DNA of 64,000 nucleotides from Actinoplanes teichomyceticus ATCC 31121 (GCF_003711105.1 NZ_CP023865.1:7733001-7797000); one strand, 5' to 3'; positions 1 through 9,123 are shown, counted from the stretch's first letter. Notes: generated by a model from the letters alone, not told the origin. Translations and numbers: made by a program.

Positions 1-711
1 GCCGGTTCGGACGCCAGCCGCGGGCAGCTGTCGCTGGACTTCGCCCGCAACCGGCTGACCGAGGCGACCACGATGACCGGGAACGCGCGGGCGTTCCGGG
101 ACGTGCTGGACGACATGGACGCGGACACCCGCAAGGGCGTCCGGCTGATCACCACCTCGGCGGTGTCGCGCAAGGACGCCAGGCAACTCACCACGCTGGA
201 CACGTTCGTCGCCGAGCAGCGGGCGACGTTCCAGCCGGCGCTGGAACGGCTCACCTCGGTCAATCGCGAGCGCGCGATGACCTCGCTGGGCCTGCTGACC
301 GACGTGGCACAGCGGACCGAGCAGCTGCGCATCGGCCTGGACTGCGAGCGGGTCGTGCCGGCCGGCTCCGACGTGCTGGGCCCGCGGCTGCGCGACTGCG
401 GGGACGGCGAGCCCACCGACAAGACACCGCCGACGGCGACGCACTCCGGTGGCGACCGGTCGACCACCCGGCAGCACGGCCAGACCACCACGCCGAGCAG
501 GCCGGCCCGCACCAGTCCCGCGACCGCCGAGCCCACCGCCACCACGGACGCGGTCGTGCCCGGCAAGGACACCACGAAGGCCTCGGTCAGCCCGACGCCG
601 GCCGACCGCGCCAGCAGCCCGGCCCCGGCGATCGCACCGACCGACGTGCAGGACGAGTCGTCGCCGGAGAACGACGGCGGTCTGGGCCGGTTGCTGGACG
701 ACCTGTTCTAG
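1..711 (+). CDS. DUF5667 domain protein, C-terminal part (5' end outside window)
   Basis: The reading frame is open from the first base, so the gene starts before the window. The visible 236 residues begin with a helical segment that looks like the end of a DUF5667 domain, in which RLTEA and an RKGVRLITTSAV-type stretch can be recognised. A threonine-, serine- and proline-rich low-complexity tail follows from about residue 140 and ends in an acidic and then hydrophobic sequence (LGRLLDDLF). DUF5667 proteins are actinobacterial, of unknown role, and often sit near ECF sigma factor genes; that neighbour is not visible here. The disordered tail suggests an extracytoplasmic or tethered protein. 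The family call is from memory of the motif, not from a search. Confidence 0.7.
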   Translation, partial: AGSDASRGQLSLDFARNRLTEATTMTGNARAFRDVLDDMDADTRKGVRLITTSAVSRKDARQLTTLDTFVAEQRATFQPALERLTSVNRERAMTSLGLLTDVAQRTEQLRIGLDCERVVPAGSDVLGPRLRDCGDGEPTDKTPPTATHSGGDRSTTRQHGQTTTPSRPARTSPATAEPTATTDAVVPGKDTTKASVSPTPADRASSPAPAIAPTDVQDESSPENDGGLGRLLDDLF

Positions 712-802
712 GAGCGCCTTCCGCAGCGCACGGCGAGGGGCGGTGCCGGATCGGTCCGGGGCCGCCCCTCAGTCGTCACTGGACGGTCCGGTACGGGGCC
801 GG

Positions 803-1786
803 TCACCGTGCGAACGGATCCGGACGCTTCTGCAACAGCTCGTGGAGAGTGGCCTGAATCGTCTCCCGGACCTGGTCGGCCAGGTTGTAGACGACCAGCG
901 GGTCGTCCGCGTACTCGGTGAGGTGCGCGGTCGGGATCGGCGGGCAGAACTGGATCAGCCACTTGCTGGGCAGCGGGACCAGGCCCAGCGGCCCCAGCCA
1001 CGGGAAGGTCGGCGTGACCGGGAAGTACGGCACCCCGAGCAGCCGGGCCAGCGGCTTCAGGTCGGCCAGGATCGGGTAGATCTCCTCGGCGCCGACGATG
1101 GCGACCGGGATGATCGGCGTACCGGTGCGCAGCGCCGCCGAGACGAACCCGCCGCGGCCGAAGCGCTGCAGCTTGTACCGCTCGGAGAACTTCTTGCCGA
1201 TGCCCTTGAAGCCCTCCGGGAACACACCGACCAGTTGGCCGCCGGTCATCAGCCGCTCGGCGTCCGGGTTGCAGGCCACCGTGGCGCCGGCCGCGCGCGC
1301 CAGCTCGCTCACGCCGGGCATCCGGAAGACCAGGTCCGCGCCGAGCAGCCGCAGGTGCCGCCGGCGCGGGTGGTTGTCGTGCAGCGCCACGGTCAGCATC
1401 AGGGCGTCCAGCGCCAGCGTCCCGGAGTGGTTCCCGACCACCAGACCGCCGCCGTCGGCCGGGACGTTCTCGATGCCGAACACCTCGGTGCGGAACCAGT
1501 CGCGGTAGAGCACCCGCAGCATCGGGTGGAACACCGACTCGGTCAGCTCCGCGTCGAAGCCGAACTCGTCCACGTCGTACGCCCCGGCGAGCCGGCGTCG
1601 CAGGAAGGCCAGGCCGCGGGCGATCCGGCGGTCCCACACGTCCGGCTCACCCGGCGGTGCCGGGCGCTCGGCGGCCGGCTTCTGCGGGATCGGGCGACGG
1701 CCGTTCAGCTTCCTCGGCTCGGGCGGCTCGGGCAGCCGGAAGTCGGCGTGCCCGGGGAGCATGTCACGGTACTCGTCCTGGCTCAC
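803..1786 (-). CDS. lysophospholipid acyltransferase family protein (PlsC-like)
   Basis: This 327-residue protein should transfer an acyl chain to a lysophospholipid or glycerol phosphate at the membrane. The acyltransferase block starts near residue 115 with VVGNHSGTLALD, which supplies His120 and Asp127, and continues to the FPEG motif at 189-192 followed by GFKGIGK. The N-terminal 50 residues are proline-rich and probably disordered. The start is GTG at 1786. It lies 6 bp downstream of the SDR gene on the same strand, so the two are likely co-transcribed. M. tuberculosis has the same pair (Rv0501-Rv0502). The exact substrate cannot be told from sequence. Confidence 0.85.
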   Translation of the reverse strand: MSQDEYRDMLPGHADFRLPEPPEPRKLNGRRPIPQKPAAERPAPPGEPDVWDRRIARGLAFLRRRLAGAYDVDEFGFDAELTESVFHPMLRVLYRDWFRTEVFGIENVPADGGGLVVGNHSGTLALDALMLTVALHDNHPRRRHLRLLGADLVFRMPGVSELARAAGATVACNPDAERLMTGGQLVGVFPEGFKGIGKKFSERYKLQRFGRGGFVSAALRTGTPIIPVAIVGAEEIYPILADLKPLARLLGVPYFPVTPTFPWLGPLGLVPLPSKWLIQFCPPIPTAHLTEYADDPLVVYNLADQVRETIQATLHELLQKRPDPFAR

Positions 1787-1792
1787 CAGCGA

Positions 1793-2878
1793 TCACGCCC
1801 TCGCGTCGGCGGAGTCGGCCGGGGTCGCGCCGGCCGCCGCCCGCGCCCGCCGGATGCCGTCCAGGATCGCCTGCTCGGCGGCGGCGAGCCGGTCGGCGGT
1901 GAGTGAGGAACCGGCCGGGTGCGCGCGGATGAACTCGTCGAACGCGGTGGCCGTGGTGCGCGGGGTGAAGCCGAACTCCCGGGTCAGCCGGGAGGTGTCC
2001 ACCACCCGGCCGTGCACGAACAGGTCGATCTGGTCCAGGCCGATCTGCTCGACGCCCAGGTGCCGGGCGAGGGCGGCGGCGGTGGACAGCCCGCTCTCGG
2101 GCAGCGGGAGGGCGATCCGGCCGGCCCGGCGGACCGCCTGGGACAGCATCAGCACGCCGTCGCCGGCGACGTTGAAGGTGCCGGGATGATCCTCGGTCAC
2201 CGAGCGGTGCAGCACCTCCAGCGCGTCGTCCACGTGAACGAACTGCAGCCGGGCGTCACGGCCGAGCACGGTCGGCACCACCGGCTGGGCGAAGTACCGG
2301 GTCAGCGACGTCTCGGCGGACGAGCTGATCATCGGGGCGAAACGCAGCACCGTGGCGGCCACCTCGGGCCGCCGGCGGCGGAACCCGCGGACGTACCCCT
2401 CGATGTCGAGGATGTCCCGGGCGAACGGCCCGCGCGGCACCGCGCGTGGCTCGGTGTCCTCGGTGAAGACCGCGGGGTCGCGGAACGAGGCGCCGTACGC
2501 CGCCGTGGAGGAACGCACCACCAGCTTGCGCAGTCGTGGCGCGCCCTGGGCGGCGGCCAGCACCTGCATGGTGCCGATGACGTTCTGTTCCTTCATGCCG
2601 GCGCGGCCGCCGTGCTCCGGGTCGGGAACGCTGGTCACCGCGAGGTGCACGACCGCCTCGGCGCCGAGCTCGGCGATGGCCTCGGAGGCCGCACGCGCGT
2701 CGGCCCGGATCCGCTCCACACCGTCCAGCAGGCCGAGCAGCCGTGCGGGCGGGTCATGCGGATCCAGACCGACGACACGGTCGATCCGGGGATCTGCGGC
2801 GAGGCGGGCGGCCACGGATGCGCCGAGATATCGGCTGACTCCGGTGACCACGACAACGCTGGGCGGTGAGGTCACCAC
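1793..2878 (-). CDS. NAD-dependent epimerase/dehydratase-like extended SDR
   Basis: The protein has a Rossmann nucleotide-binding start (VVVVTGVSRYLG, a TGxxxxxG motif), an acidic residue after beta-2 and a SSTAAYG segment where extended SDRs carry the catalytic Ser and Tyr. The Lys expected four residues after the Tyr is replaced (YGASF), so normal Y-x3-K chemistry may be lost. A TTG 42 bp upstream also gives an open frame, but GTG at 2878 (or 2875) follows an AAAGGTG ribosome site and begins directly before the Rossmann strand, so it is preferred. The gene precedes the acyltransferase by 6 bp. It corresponds by context to M. tuberculosis Rv0501 (galE2); the substrate is unknown. Confidence 0.82.
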   Translation of the reverse strand: MVTSPPSVVVVTGVSRYLGASVAARLAADPRIDRVVGLDPHDPPARLLGLLDGVERIRADARAASEAIAELGAEAVVHLAVTSVPDPEHGGRAGMKEQNVIGTMQVLAAAQGAPRLRKLVVRSSTAAYGASFRDPAVFTEDTEPRAVPRGPFARDILDIEGYVRGFRRRRPEVAATVLRFAPMISSSAETSLTRYFAQPVVPTVLGRDARLQFVHVDDALEVLHRSVTEDHPGTFNVAGDGVLMLSQAVRRAGRIALPLPESGLSTAAALARHLGVEQIGLDQIDLFVHGRVVDTSRLTREFGFTPRTTATAFDEFIRAHPAGSSLTADRLAAAEQAILDGIRRARAAAGATPADSADARA

Positions 2879-2957
2879 GAGCGCACCTTTCGATGCTGAG
2901 CCTCGGTACCAGGTCGGCAAGAGACGGCACAGGCCGGGTCAGACACCCGGCCGGCCG

Positions 2958-3059
2958 TCACTTGCCCAGACGGCGACGCTGGACGCGGGTCTTGCGCAGC
3001 AGCTTGCGGTGCTTCTTCTTCGCCATACGCTTGCGGCGCTTCTTGACCACGGAGCCCAT
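2958..3059 (-). CDS. small ribosomal subunit protein bS22 (AURKAIP1/COX24 family), 33 aa
   Basis: The 33-residue peptide [20 protein letters not shown]... ends in RRRLGK and is almost entirely basic. This matches the actinobacterial bS22 protein found on the 30S subunit (M. tuberculosis Rv0500B). It starts at ATG 3059 and lies 79 bp before the SDR start, on the same strand as the HTH gene further upstream. The reading frame stays open far upstream (to 3347), but the conserved peptide fixes the true start. Its place between the excisionase-type HTH gene and the SDR gene agrees with the conserved order Rv0500A-Rv0500B-Rv0501. Confidence 0.93.
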   Translation of the reverse strand: MGSVVKKRRKRMAKKKHRKLLRKTRVQRRRLGK

Positions 3060-3249
3060 ACGAAAGCCTCTCGAACCATGTTTGGTGGACCCGGCACGCC
3101 CTGACGGCACGGCCGGAGCCGGACTTGGACGGCACCCGGAGCAGCGCAGCCGACAGCGGCGCACGTGGACCCGGGAGCCAACCGGTCCAGCGTACCGGCC
3201 CGGTCCGGCAGGACCAACACGACCCCGGCCGCCCGAGGCCGTCGAGGTC

Positions 3250-3462
3250 TCAGGCGGTCTGCGAGAACGCGCCGCGCAGATACTCGTGTACCGCGTGCTC
3301 GGGCACCCGGAACGAGCGGCCGACCCGTACGGCGGTGAGGTCACCACCGTGCACGAGCCGGTAGACGGTCATCTTGGAGACCCGCATCAGGGTGGCCACC
3401 TCGGCCACGGTCAGGAACCGTACCTCCGAGAGGCGTTCCTCGGTCTGGGCTGGACCCGTCAT
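3250..3462 (-). CDS. excisionase/BldC-type helix-turn-helix DNA-binding protein
   Basis: The 70-residue protein is a single MerR-like winged helix of the excisionase family. It reads [20 protein letters not shown], then a wing containing [14 protein letters not shown]. Such proteins bind DNA directly and include the developmental regulator BldC; this one is closer to M. tuberculosis Rv0500A. The start at ATG 3462 is the only one that keeps the whole domain. A perfect 14-bp palindrome lies about 60 bp upstream and could be its operator or that of another regulator. The target genes are unknown; bS22 and the SDR lie downstream on the same strand. Confidence 0.88.
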   Translation of the reverse strand: MTGPAQTEERLSEVRFLTVAEVATLMRVSKMTVYRLVHGGDLTAVRVGRSFRVPEHAVHEYLRGAFSQTA

Positions 3463-3522
3463 CTCGTCGCACCGATCCTTTCGCAGGCACGCTCTGCCTG
3501 GCGAACGTGCGTGTCATCAGAA

Positions 3523-3536
3523 CCGTATCGATACGG
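3523..3536. promoter_or_regulatory. perfect palindrome CCGTATCGATACGG, candidate operator
   Basis: The 14 bases read the same on both strands. The palindrome sits between the divergently placed end of proline dehydrogenase (3623) and the start of the HTH gene (3462). The sequence around it is A/T-richer than its neighbours, as expected for a promoter region. It could bind a dimeric regulator of the HTH gene. No -35/-10 pair is clear. Confidence 0.4.
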
Positions 3537-3622
3537 CTGTGACCAGGGCGTCGCGTTCCGTAATTTGCCCACAAAAAGTCAAGTGCGACACGCCGAATCT
3601 GCGTCCGATCAGCCGGAAAGAG

Positions 3623-4543
3623 TCACTTCCGTGAGGAAACCGCCCGGGCGAAGAAAGCGACGTTCGCCGGGCGCTCGGCCAGGCGGCGCATCAGGTAGCC
3701 GTACCACTGATTCCCGTACGGCAGGTAGACCCGCACGGTGTCGCCCCGCGCCGCGAGCCGGGCCTGCTCCTCCGGCCGCACGCCGTACAGCAGCTGGAAC
3801 TCGAACTCGCCCGCGGACCGGTCGAACCAGCGTGCCCGGTCCTCGGCGATCGCGATCAGCCGCGGGTCGTGGGTGGCCACCATCGGATAGCCCGCACCGG
3901 ACATCAGGATGTTCAGACAGCGCACGTACGACTTGTCCACGTCCAGCGACGACTGGAAGGCCACCGACTCCGGCTCGGCGTACGCCCCCTTGCACAGCCG
4001 CACCCGCGAGCCGGCGGTGGCCAGCTCCCGGCAGTCGGCCTCGGTGCGCCGCAGGTACGCCTGCAGCACCGCCCCGGTCGACGGGAAGTCACGCCGCAGC
4101 TCGACCAGCGTCTCCAGGGTCGCGTCGGTGGTGGTGTGGTCCTCGGCGTCCAGAGTCACCGTGGTGCCCGCCTCGGCCGCCGCCGCACACACCGCGCGGG
4201 CGTGCTCGTACGCCATCTTCTCGTCGATCCGCTGCCCCAGCGCCGACAGCTTCACGCTCACCTCGGCCGCCGGGGTCAGACCGGCCTCGTGCAGCCGGGC
4301 CAGCAGCGCGACGTACTCGTCCCGGGTGGCCTGCGCCTGCTCGGCGGTGGTGGTGTCCTCGCCGAGGAGGTCCAGACTGACCGCCAGCCCGTCGTCGGCC
4401 AGCTCGCGGCATGCCCGCAGCGCCTCCCCCGCATCCCCGCCGGCGACGAAGCGCCGGACCACCCCCTTGGTGACAGGCGCCGACTCGACGAGCCGCTCCA
4501 GCCGGGCGGAGCCGGCCGCGGCGAGAAACAGGGAACGGAGCAT
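3623..4543 (-). CDS. proline dehydrogenase (monofunctional, FAD-dependent)
   Basis: The enzyme oxidises proline to pyrroline-5-carboxylate, the first step of proline catabolism. The 306 residues match the usual length of monofunctional actinobacterial ProDH. Landmarks are the DAEDHTTTDATLE segment, AYLRRTEAD, the RLCKGAYAEP strand and the C-terminal YLPYGNQWYGYLMRRLAER, which contains the substrate-binding Arg pair. The frame is open far upstream, but ATG 4543 begins the typical N-terminus (MLRSLFLAAAGS). A divergent CGNR gene starts 90 bp away. No P5C dehydrogenase gene lies next to it. Confidence 0.92.
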   Translation of the reverse strand: MLRSLFLAAAGSARLERLVESAPVTKGVVRRFVAGGDAGEALRACRELADDGLAVSLDLLGEDTTTAEQAQATRDEYVALLARLHEAGLTPAAEVSVKLSALGQRIDEKMAYEHARAVCAAAAEAGTTVTLDAEDHTTTDATLETLVELRRDFPSTGAVLQAYLRRTEADCRELATAGSRVRLCKGAYAEPESVAFQSSLDVDKSYVRCLNILMSGAGYPMVATHDPRLIAIAEDRARWFDRSAGEFEFQLLYGVRPEEQARLAARGDTVRVYLPYGNQWYGYLMRRLAERPANVAFFARAVSSRK

Positions 4544-4633
4544 GCGCCCGAGCGTAGCCGCACGGCCCCGCCGCAGCGCGCCAGTGCGGGCGAGGAATCG
4601 CACCTCGCGGCCGGTTCCGGCTACCGTGGTCGG

Positions 4634-5203
4634 GTGAACTTCGATGCGTACGCCCGGACGGCGGTCGACCTCGTCAACGCCGGCCTGGACGACCTCGCCG
4701 GGCTGCGGGCCCTGTTCTCCGCCGACCAGGACTACATGCGGGACCAGGTCGTGGAGAAGGACCTGGCCACGTTCCGGCGCGCCCAGCGCCGGCTGCGCGA
4801 GGTCTTCGAGTACGGCACGGCCGGGCGCGACGCGGACGCGGTACGCGAACTGAACGCCCTGCTGGAGACGTACCCGGTGCAGCCACGCATCTCCGGGCAC
4901 GACGCCAGCGACTGGCACATGCACGTCACCAGCCGCGGTTCCTCGGTCAGCGCGGAGTACCTCGCCGGCGCGGTCTGGGGCCTGGCGGTATGGCTCTGCG
5001 AGTACGGCAGCGCCCGCTTCGGCATCTGCGCCGACGAACGGTGCGGCAACGTCTACCTGGACACCTCGTCCAACAACTGCCGGCGGTTCTGCTCCGAGCG
5101 CTGCGCGACGCGCTCGCATGTCGCCGCGCACCGGGCCCGCAAACGGGCTGGGCTGGCTGGCCTCGCTCCGCTCGGCGGGCATTCCGCCCCGGTGGGTCGA
5201 TGA
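4634..5203 (+). CDS. CGNR zinc-finger / ABATE-type stress-response DNA-binding protein
   Basis: The 189-residue protein has an N-terminal helical ABATE-like region (VDLVNAGLDDLAGL) and a C-terminal CGNR zinc finger. The finger reads FGICADERCGNVYLD, then NNCRRFCSERC, giving four cysteines in C-x4-C...C-x3-C spacing followed by a basic tail. Proteins of this family are presumed transcription factors in actinobacteria. The start is taken as GTG 4634, which opens the conserved NFDAYARTAVDLVN sequence; the frame is open further upstream only as a shadow of proline dehydrogenase. The gene is divergent from proline dehydrogenase. Confidence 0.87.
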   Translation: MNFDAYARTAVDLVNAGLDDLAGLRALFSADQDYMRDQVVEKDLATFRRAQRRLREVFEYGTAGRDADAVRELNALLETYPVQPRISGHDASDWHMHVTSRGSSVSAEYLAGAVWGLAVWLCEYGSARFGICADERCGNVYLDTSSNNCRRFCSERCATRSHVAAHRARKRAGLAGLAPLGGHSAPVGR

Positions 5204-5314
5204 CGGAATGCGCTGGGGTCGCGGTCAGATCCCGGGCGTGGTTCCGGAGTGCGGTCCGGGTCCGACGGGCGCGGGGCGGGTGACTGGGGTTCGGGCGGCG
5301 CTCGGGTACGCGGG

Positions 5315-6118
5315 TCAGGCCGGGGTGGTGGCGGGGGTCAGGTGGCGCCGGGCGAACGCGAGCGCCTCGCGCAGGTCGGCCTCGCGGACCGGGCGGCTGG
5401 CGGCCCGACGAGTGTTGATCTCCAGCGCGACGGAGCCGGTGAAGCCGCGACCGGACAGCGAGCGCAGCAGCTCGGCGCAGGGCTGGTTGCCCCGGCCCGG
5501 CACCAGGTGCTCGTCGCGGCCCTCGCCGGTGCCGTCGCCGAGGTGCACGTGCTTGAGGCCGGCGCCCATCCGGTCGGCCATCGCCAGCGCGTCGATCCGG
5601 GAGGCGGCGCAGTGCGACAGGTCGAGCGTGTACGCGTCGAAGCCGGTCTCGGTGGGATCCCAACCCGGGGTGTACGGCACGAACCAGCGCCCGGCCATCT
5701 TCACCGGGAACATGTTCTCCACCGCGAAGGTGATATCGGGATACCTGTCCTGGACCTTGGCGAGCCCGGCGGCGAAATTCTTGGCGTAATCACGCTGCCA
5801 GGTGAACGGCGGGTGCACCACGACCGTGGGCGCGCCCAGCGACTCGGCGAGCTGGGCCGCCCGGTCGAGCCGCTCCCACGGGTCGGAGCTCCACACCCGC
5901 TGGGTGACCAGCAGGCAGGGGGCGTGCACCGAGAGCACCGGCACGCCGTAGTGCTCGGCCAGGCCGCGCAGGGCGCCGGCGTCCTGGCTGACGGCGTCGG
6001 TCCACACCATGACTTCGAGCCCGTCGTAGCCCACCGTGGCCGCCATCTCGAACGCGGCCGCCGTCGGCTCGGGGAAGACCGAGGAGCTGGAGAGAAGCAC
6101 GGGAACGCGGGAACTCAC
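5315..6118 (-). CDS. sugar phosphate isomerase/epimerase, TIM-barrel
   Basis: The 267-residue protein is a xylose-isomerase-like TIM barrel. Metal-binding positions can be seen in VLSVHAPCL, VVHPPFTW, FAVENMFP, TLDLSHCA, HVHLGDG and ALEIN. These supply the His, Glu and Asp residues usual in this superfamily. The start is uncertain. GTG 6118 keeps the first beta strand and is used here, while GTG 6136 would add six residues. By gene order it corresponds to M. tuberculosis Rv0498. The substrate is not known. Confidence 0.82.
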   Translation of the reverse strand: MSSRVPVLLSSSSVFPEPTAAAFEMAATVGYDGLEVMVWTDAVSQDAGALRGLAEHYGVPVLSVHAPCLLVTQRVWSSDPWERLDRAAQLAESLGAPTVVVHPPFTWQRDYAKNFAAGLAKVQDRYPDITFAVENMFPVKMAGRWFVPYTPGWDPTETGFDAYTLDLSHCAASRIDALAMADRMGAGLKHVHLGDGTGEGRDEHLVPGRGNQPCAELLRSLSGRGFTGSVALEINTRRAASRPVREADLREALAFARRHLTPATTPA

Positions 6119-6203
6119 GCCCTCCAGCGTAACCACGTCCGGCGCGGCCGGATATATCCGCTCCAAACGGTCATGATCCACGAATGCGCGTACGCTGAGC
6201 GGG

Positions 6204-7037
6204 ATGAGCCGCACGCAACGCCCCGCGGAAGTCCCGCTCGACTTCCCTCGCGAGTGGATCGAGTTCCTCGACCCCGCCGACGAGCAGCACCTGGTCCGCG
6301 CCGATCTGACCTGGCTGCTCTCCCGCTGGACCTGCGTGTTCGGCTCGGCCTGCCGGGGCATCCTGCCGGGCCGGGCCGAGGACGGCTGCTGCTCGCACGG
6401 CGCCTTCTTCACCGACGCCGACGACGAGAACCGGGTCAAGGCGGCCGTCGCCCGGCTCACCCCGCAGACCTGGCAGCACCACCGGCGCGGGTTCAAGAAC
6501 TGGACCGAGATGGACAGCGTCGACGGCGCCAAGCCGGCCCGGCGCACCGCCACCCGATCCGGTGACGGCCCGTGCGTCTTCCTCAACGACGCGGACTTCC
6601 CGGGCGGCGGGGGCTGCGCGCTGCACGCCCAGGCGCTGCGCGACGGAGTGCACCCGCTGAAATACAAGCCGGATGTCTGCTGGCAGCTGCCGGTCCGCCG
6701 GGAGCAGGACTGGATCACCCGGCCGGACGGCACGAAACTGCTGCAGTCCACGTTGACCGAGTTCGACCGGCGCGGCTGGGGTCCGGGCGGCCACGACCTG
6801 GCGTGGTGGTGCACGTCGTCGCCGGACGCGCACGTGGGCACCGAGCCGATGTACCTGTCGTACGCCCCGGAGCTGACCGAGTTGATCGGCGTCGAGGCGT
6901 ACCGGAAACTCGCCGACCTCTGCGCGGCGCGCCTGGAGGCGGGCCTCATCGCCCGGCATCCGGCGACCGTGGCGGCGGAGCCGCCGACACGGCGGGGCGG
7001 GCGCCAGCCCGCCTCGCCGCGCGCGGCCCGCGACTGA
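6204..7037 (+). CDS. conserved actinobacterial protein with cysteine clusters (Rv0495c-like)
   Basis: The 277-residue protein is cytoplasmic in appearance and has ten or so conserved-looking cysteines. They occur in [56 protein letters not shown] and LADLCAARL. The early part resembles a YkgJ-type cysteine cluster that could bind zinc or an iron-sulphur centre. The last 30 residues are basic and low in complexity. I believe it belongs with M. tuberculosis Rv0495c, given the opening [14 protein letters not shown] and its place next to regX3 and phoU. The function is not known. It converges on regX3. Confidence 0.8.
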   Translation: MSRTQRPAEVPLDFPREWIEFLDPADEQHLVRADLTWLLSRWTCVFGSACRGILPGRAEDGCCSHGAFFTDADDENRVKAAVARLTPQTWQHHRRGFKNWTEMDSVDGAKPARRTATRSGDGPCVFLNDADFPGGGGCALHAQALRDGVHPLKYKPDVCWQLPVRREQDWITRPDGTKLLQSTLTEFDRRGWGPGGHDLAWWCTSSPDAHVGTEPMYLSYAPELTELIGVEAYRKLADLCAARLEAGLIARHPATVAAEPPTRRGGRQPASPRAARD

Positions 7038-7058
7038 GTCCTCAGCGCGCGGGCCGCG
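7022..7058. terminator. hairpin between converging genes
   Basis: A near-perfect inverted repeat (left arm 7022-7038, right arm 7041-7058, one bulge) overlaps the stop codon of the cysteine-rich protein. It lies just before the end of regX3 on the other strand. It could end transcription in both directions; no U-run is present, as is common in high-GC actinobacteria. Confidence 0.55.
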
Positions 7059-7061
7059 GTC

Positions 7062-7745
7062 CTACGGCTCGAACTTGTAGCCCAGACCGCGGACGGTGAC
7101 GATGTAGCGCGGCGCGCTGGGCTCCGGCTCGACCTTGGAGCGCAGCCGCTTGACATGCACGTCCAGCGTCTTGGTGTCGCCGACGTAGTCGGCCCCCCAC
7201 ACCCGGTCGATCAGCTGGCCGCGGGTGAGCACCCGGCCGGCGTTGCGCAGCAGCAGTTCGAGCAGCTCGAACTCCTTGAGCGGCAGCTGCACGCCGGAGC
7301 CGTCGACGGTCACCACGTGCCGCTCGACGTCCATCCGGACCGGACCGGCGGCCAGCGTCGGGGTGCTCACCTCGGCGGTCTCACCGCCCTGGCGGCGCAG
7401 CACGGCGCGGATCCGGGCGACCAGCTCGCGCGGCGAGTACGGCTTGGTGACGTAGTCGTCGGCCCCGATCTCCAGACCGACCACCTTGTCGATCTCGCTG
7501 TCCCGGGCGGTGACCATGATGATCGGGACGGCCGACCGTTGCCGGAGCTGGCGGCACACCTCGGTGCCGGACATCTCGGGCAACATGAGGTCGAGCAGCA
7601 CGATGTCGGCGCCGGTCCGGTCGAACTGCGTGAGCGCCGAGGTCCCGGTCGCGGCGACCGACACCTCGAAGCCCTCCTTGCGCAGCATGTACGACAGGGC
7701 GTCGGAGAACGACTCCTCGTCCTCGACCACGAGCACGCGGGCCAA
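7062..7745 (-). CDS. regX3: OmpR-family response regulator RegX3 (PhoP-type)
   Basis: This is the transcriptional half of the phosphate-sensing two-component system (RegX3 in mycobacteria, PhoP in Streptomyces). The receiver domain covers about residues 1-115 with acidic residues VEDEE, phospho-acceptor Asp52 (LLDLMLPEM) and Lys101 (VTKPYS). A winged helix-turn-helix follows from about 130, ending in YIVTVRGLGYKFEP. The 227-residue length is typical. The kinase senX3 lies just upstream on the same strand, 30 bp away, and phoU is divergent. PHO-box repeats before phoU are its likely target. Confidence 0.95.
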   Translation of the reverse strand: MARVLVVEDEESFSDALSYMLRKEGFEVSVAATGTSALTQFDRTGADIVLLDLMLPEMSGTEVCRQLRQRSAVPIIMVTARDSEIDKVVGLEIGADDYVTKPYSPRELVARIRAVLRRQGGETAEVSTPTLAAGPVRMDVERHVVTVDGSGVQLPLKEFELLELLLRNAGRVLTRGQLIDRVWGADYVGDTKTLDVHVKRLRSKVEPEPSAPRYIVTVRGLGYKFEP

Positions 7746-7775
7746 TGAAGTTCCTTCCGTCGTCGGCGACCGGGC

Positions 7776-9062
7776 TCAGCGCCCGGTCACACCGGACTCG
7801 ATCTCAATTGCCGTCGGTGACGGCGAGGGGGATTCGGGCGGGCGCGCCGGTAGGCGCAGGGTGAACGTGGATCCGTCGCCGAGAGCGCTGGTCACGTCGA
7901 CTCGGCCACCGTGGTTGGTGGCGATGTGCTTGACGATGGCGAGGCCGAGGCCGGTCCCGCCGGTCGCCCGGGACCGGGCCTGATCGGCTCGGTAGAACCT
8001 TTCGAAGATCCGGTCCACGTCCTGCGGCGAGATGCCGATGCCCTGATCCGCGACATCGATCTCGATCCAGTCGTCGTTCTGACGCACGGTCAGTTCGACC
8101 TTGGTGTCCGGTCCGGAGTAGGCGATGGCGTTCTCCACCAGGTTCGTCACCGCGGTGGCGAACTGGCTGTCGCTGCCGTACGCCATCAGGCCCTTCGGCC
8201 CGGAGTAGGTGACCTCGATGTTCTTGGCCGACGACGTCGTCCTGGTCCGGTCCAGGACCTCGGCGATCACCCAGTCCAGCGAGACCGGTTCCGGGTTGGG
8301 CAGCGGCTCGGCGCCCTGCAGCCGGGTGAGTTCGAGCAGCTCGCTCACCAGCCGGCCCATCCGCGCCGACTCGTGGTGGATCCGCTCGGCGAACCGGCGC
8401 GCGGCCAGCAGGTCCTCCGACTGCGCCTCGGGCGCCGAGTCGGGCAGCTGGGTGGCGTCCAGGAGCGCCTCGGCGAGCAGTTGCAGCGCACCGATCGGGG
8501 TCTTCAGCTCGTGGCTGACGTTGGCCACGAAGTCGCGCCGGACCCGGGCCAGGCGGTGCGCCTCGGTCACGTCGGCCGCCTCGACGGCAACGTGCGTCGC
8601 GTTCAGCGCGACCGCCCGCAGGTGCAGGCCGAGCGGGGCCTGCGCGCCACCCGCGCGACCCCGTGGCAGATCCAGTTCCACCTCACGGCGCACGCCGGTG
8701 CGGCGGACCTGGCCGGCCAGCGTACGCAGGATCGGGTGCGCCGCTATCGTGCCCGGCGCCCCGCCGGAGCGCAGCAGTCCCATAGCCCGGGCGGCCGGGT
8801 TGACCAGCACCGGGTAGTCGTCCGCGTCGAGCACGACGACGCCGACCCGCAGCGAGTCCAGACTCTTGCGGCCGAGCCCTCTGAGGCCGTGCTTGCCTGC
8901 CGGGCGATCGTCGTCCGGTTCGATGGCGGCTCTCCCCTCCGGTGAGCCGACCCCCTCCGTCTCCCCCGGCGCCGGCCGGCGGAGACGGGCGATCGTCAGC
9001 CCAGCACCGACACCGACGGCCAGCGCGGCTGGAACCAAGCCGACGGCGTATCCCCACTCCAC
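7776..9062 (-). CDS. senX3: sensor histidine kinase SenX3 (PhoR-type)
   Basis: The 428-residue membrane kinase senses phosphate status with PhoU and the Pst transporter and phosphorylates RegX3. One hydrophobic segment lies at about residues 5-25 and a short PAS-like region at about 70-165 (VVVLDADDYPVLVNPAARA). The dimerisation helix has the phospho-accepting His184 (NVSHELKTP). The ATPase domain has the N box (VTNLVENAIAYS), the DQGIGI loop and GGTGLGLAIVKHI. The start is GTG 9062, which opens the membrane segment. The gene is divergent from phoU. Confidence 0.95.
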   Translation of the reverse strand: MEWGYAVGLVPAALAVGVGAGLTIARLRRPAPGETEGVGSPEGRAAIEPDDDRPAGKHGLRGLGRKSLDSLRVGVVVLDADDYPVLVNPAARAMGLLRSGGAPGTIAAHPILRTLAGQVRRTGVRREVELDLPRGRAGGAQAPLGLHLRAVALNATHVAVEAADVTEAHRLARVRRDFVANVSHELKTPIGALQLLAEALLDATQLPDSAPEAQSEDLLAARRFAERIHHESARMGRLVSELLELTRLQGAEPLPNPEPVSLDWVIAEVLDRTRTTSSAKNIEVTYSGPKGLMAYGSDSQFATAVTNLVENAIAYSGPDTKVELTVRQNDDWIEIDVADQGIGISPQDVDRIFERFYRADQARSRATGGTGLGLAIVKHIATNHGGRVDVTSALGDGSTFTLRLPARPPESPSPSPTAIEIESGVTGR

Positions 9063-9123
9063 GCTGCGATCGTAGGGTCATTGTTTACCTGACCCACAAG
9101 GCCAAGGGGGCAAACCGGGCGCT

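Noticed and set aside
449-1906. Long plus-strand open frame opposite the acyltransferase
   Set aside because: It is Arg-, Gly- and Pro-rich with no domain and is the antisense shadow of a clear acyltransferase gene in high-GC DNA.
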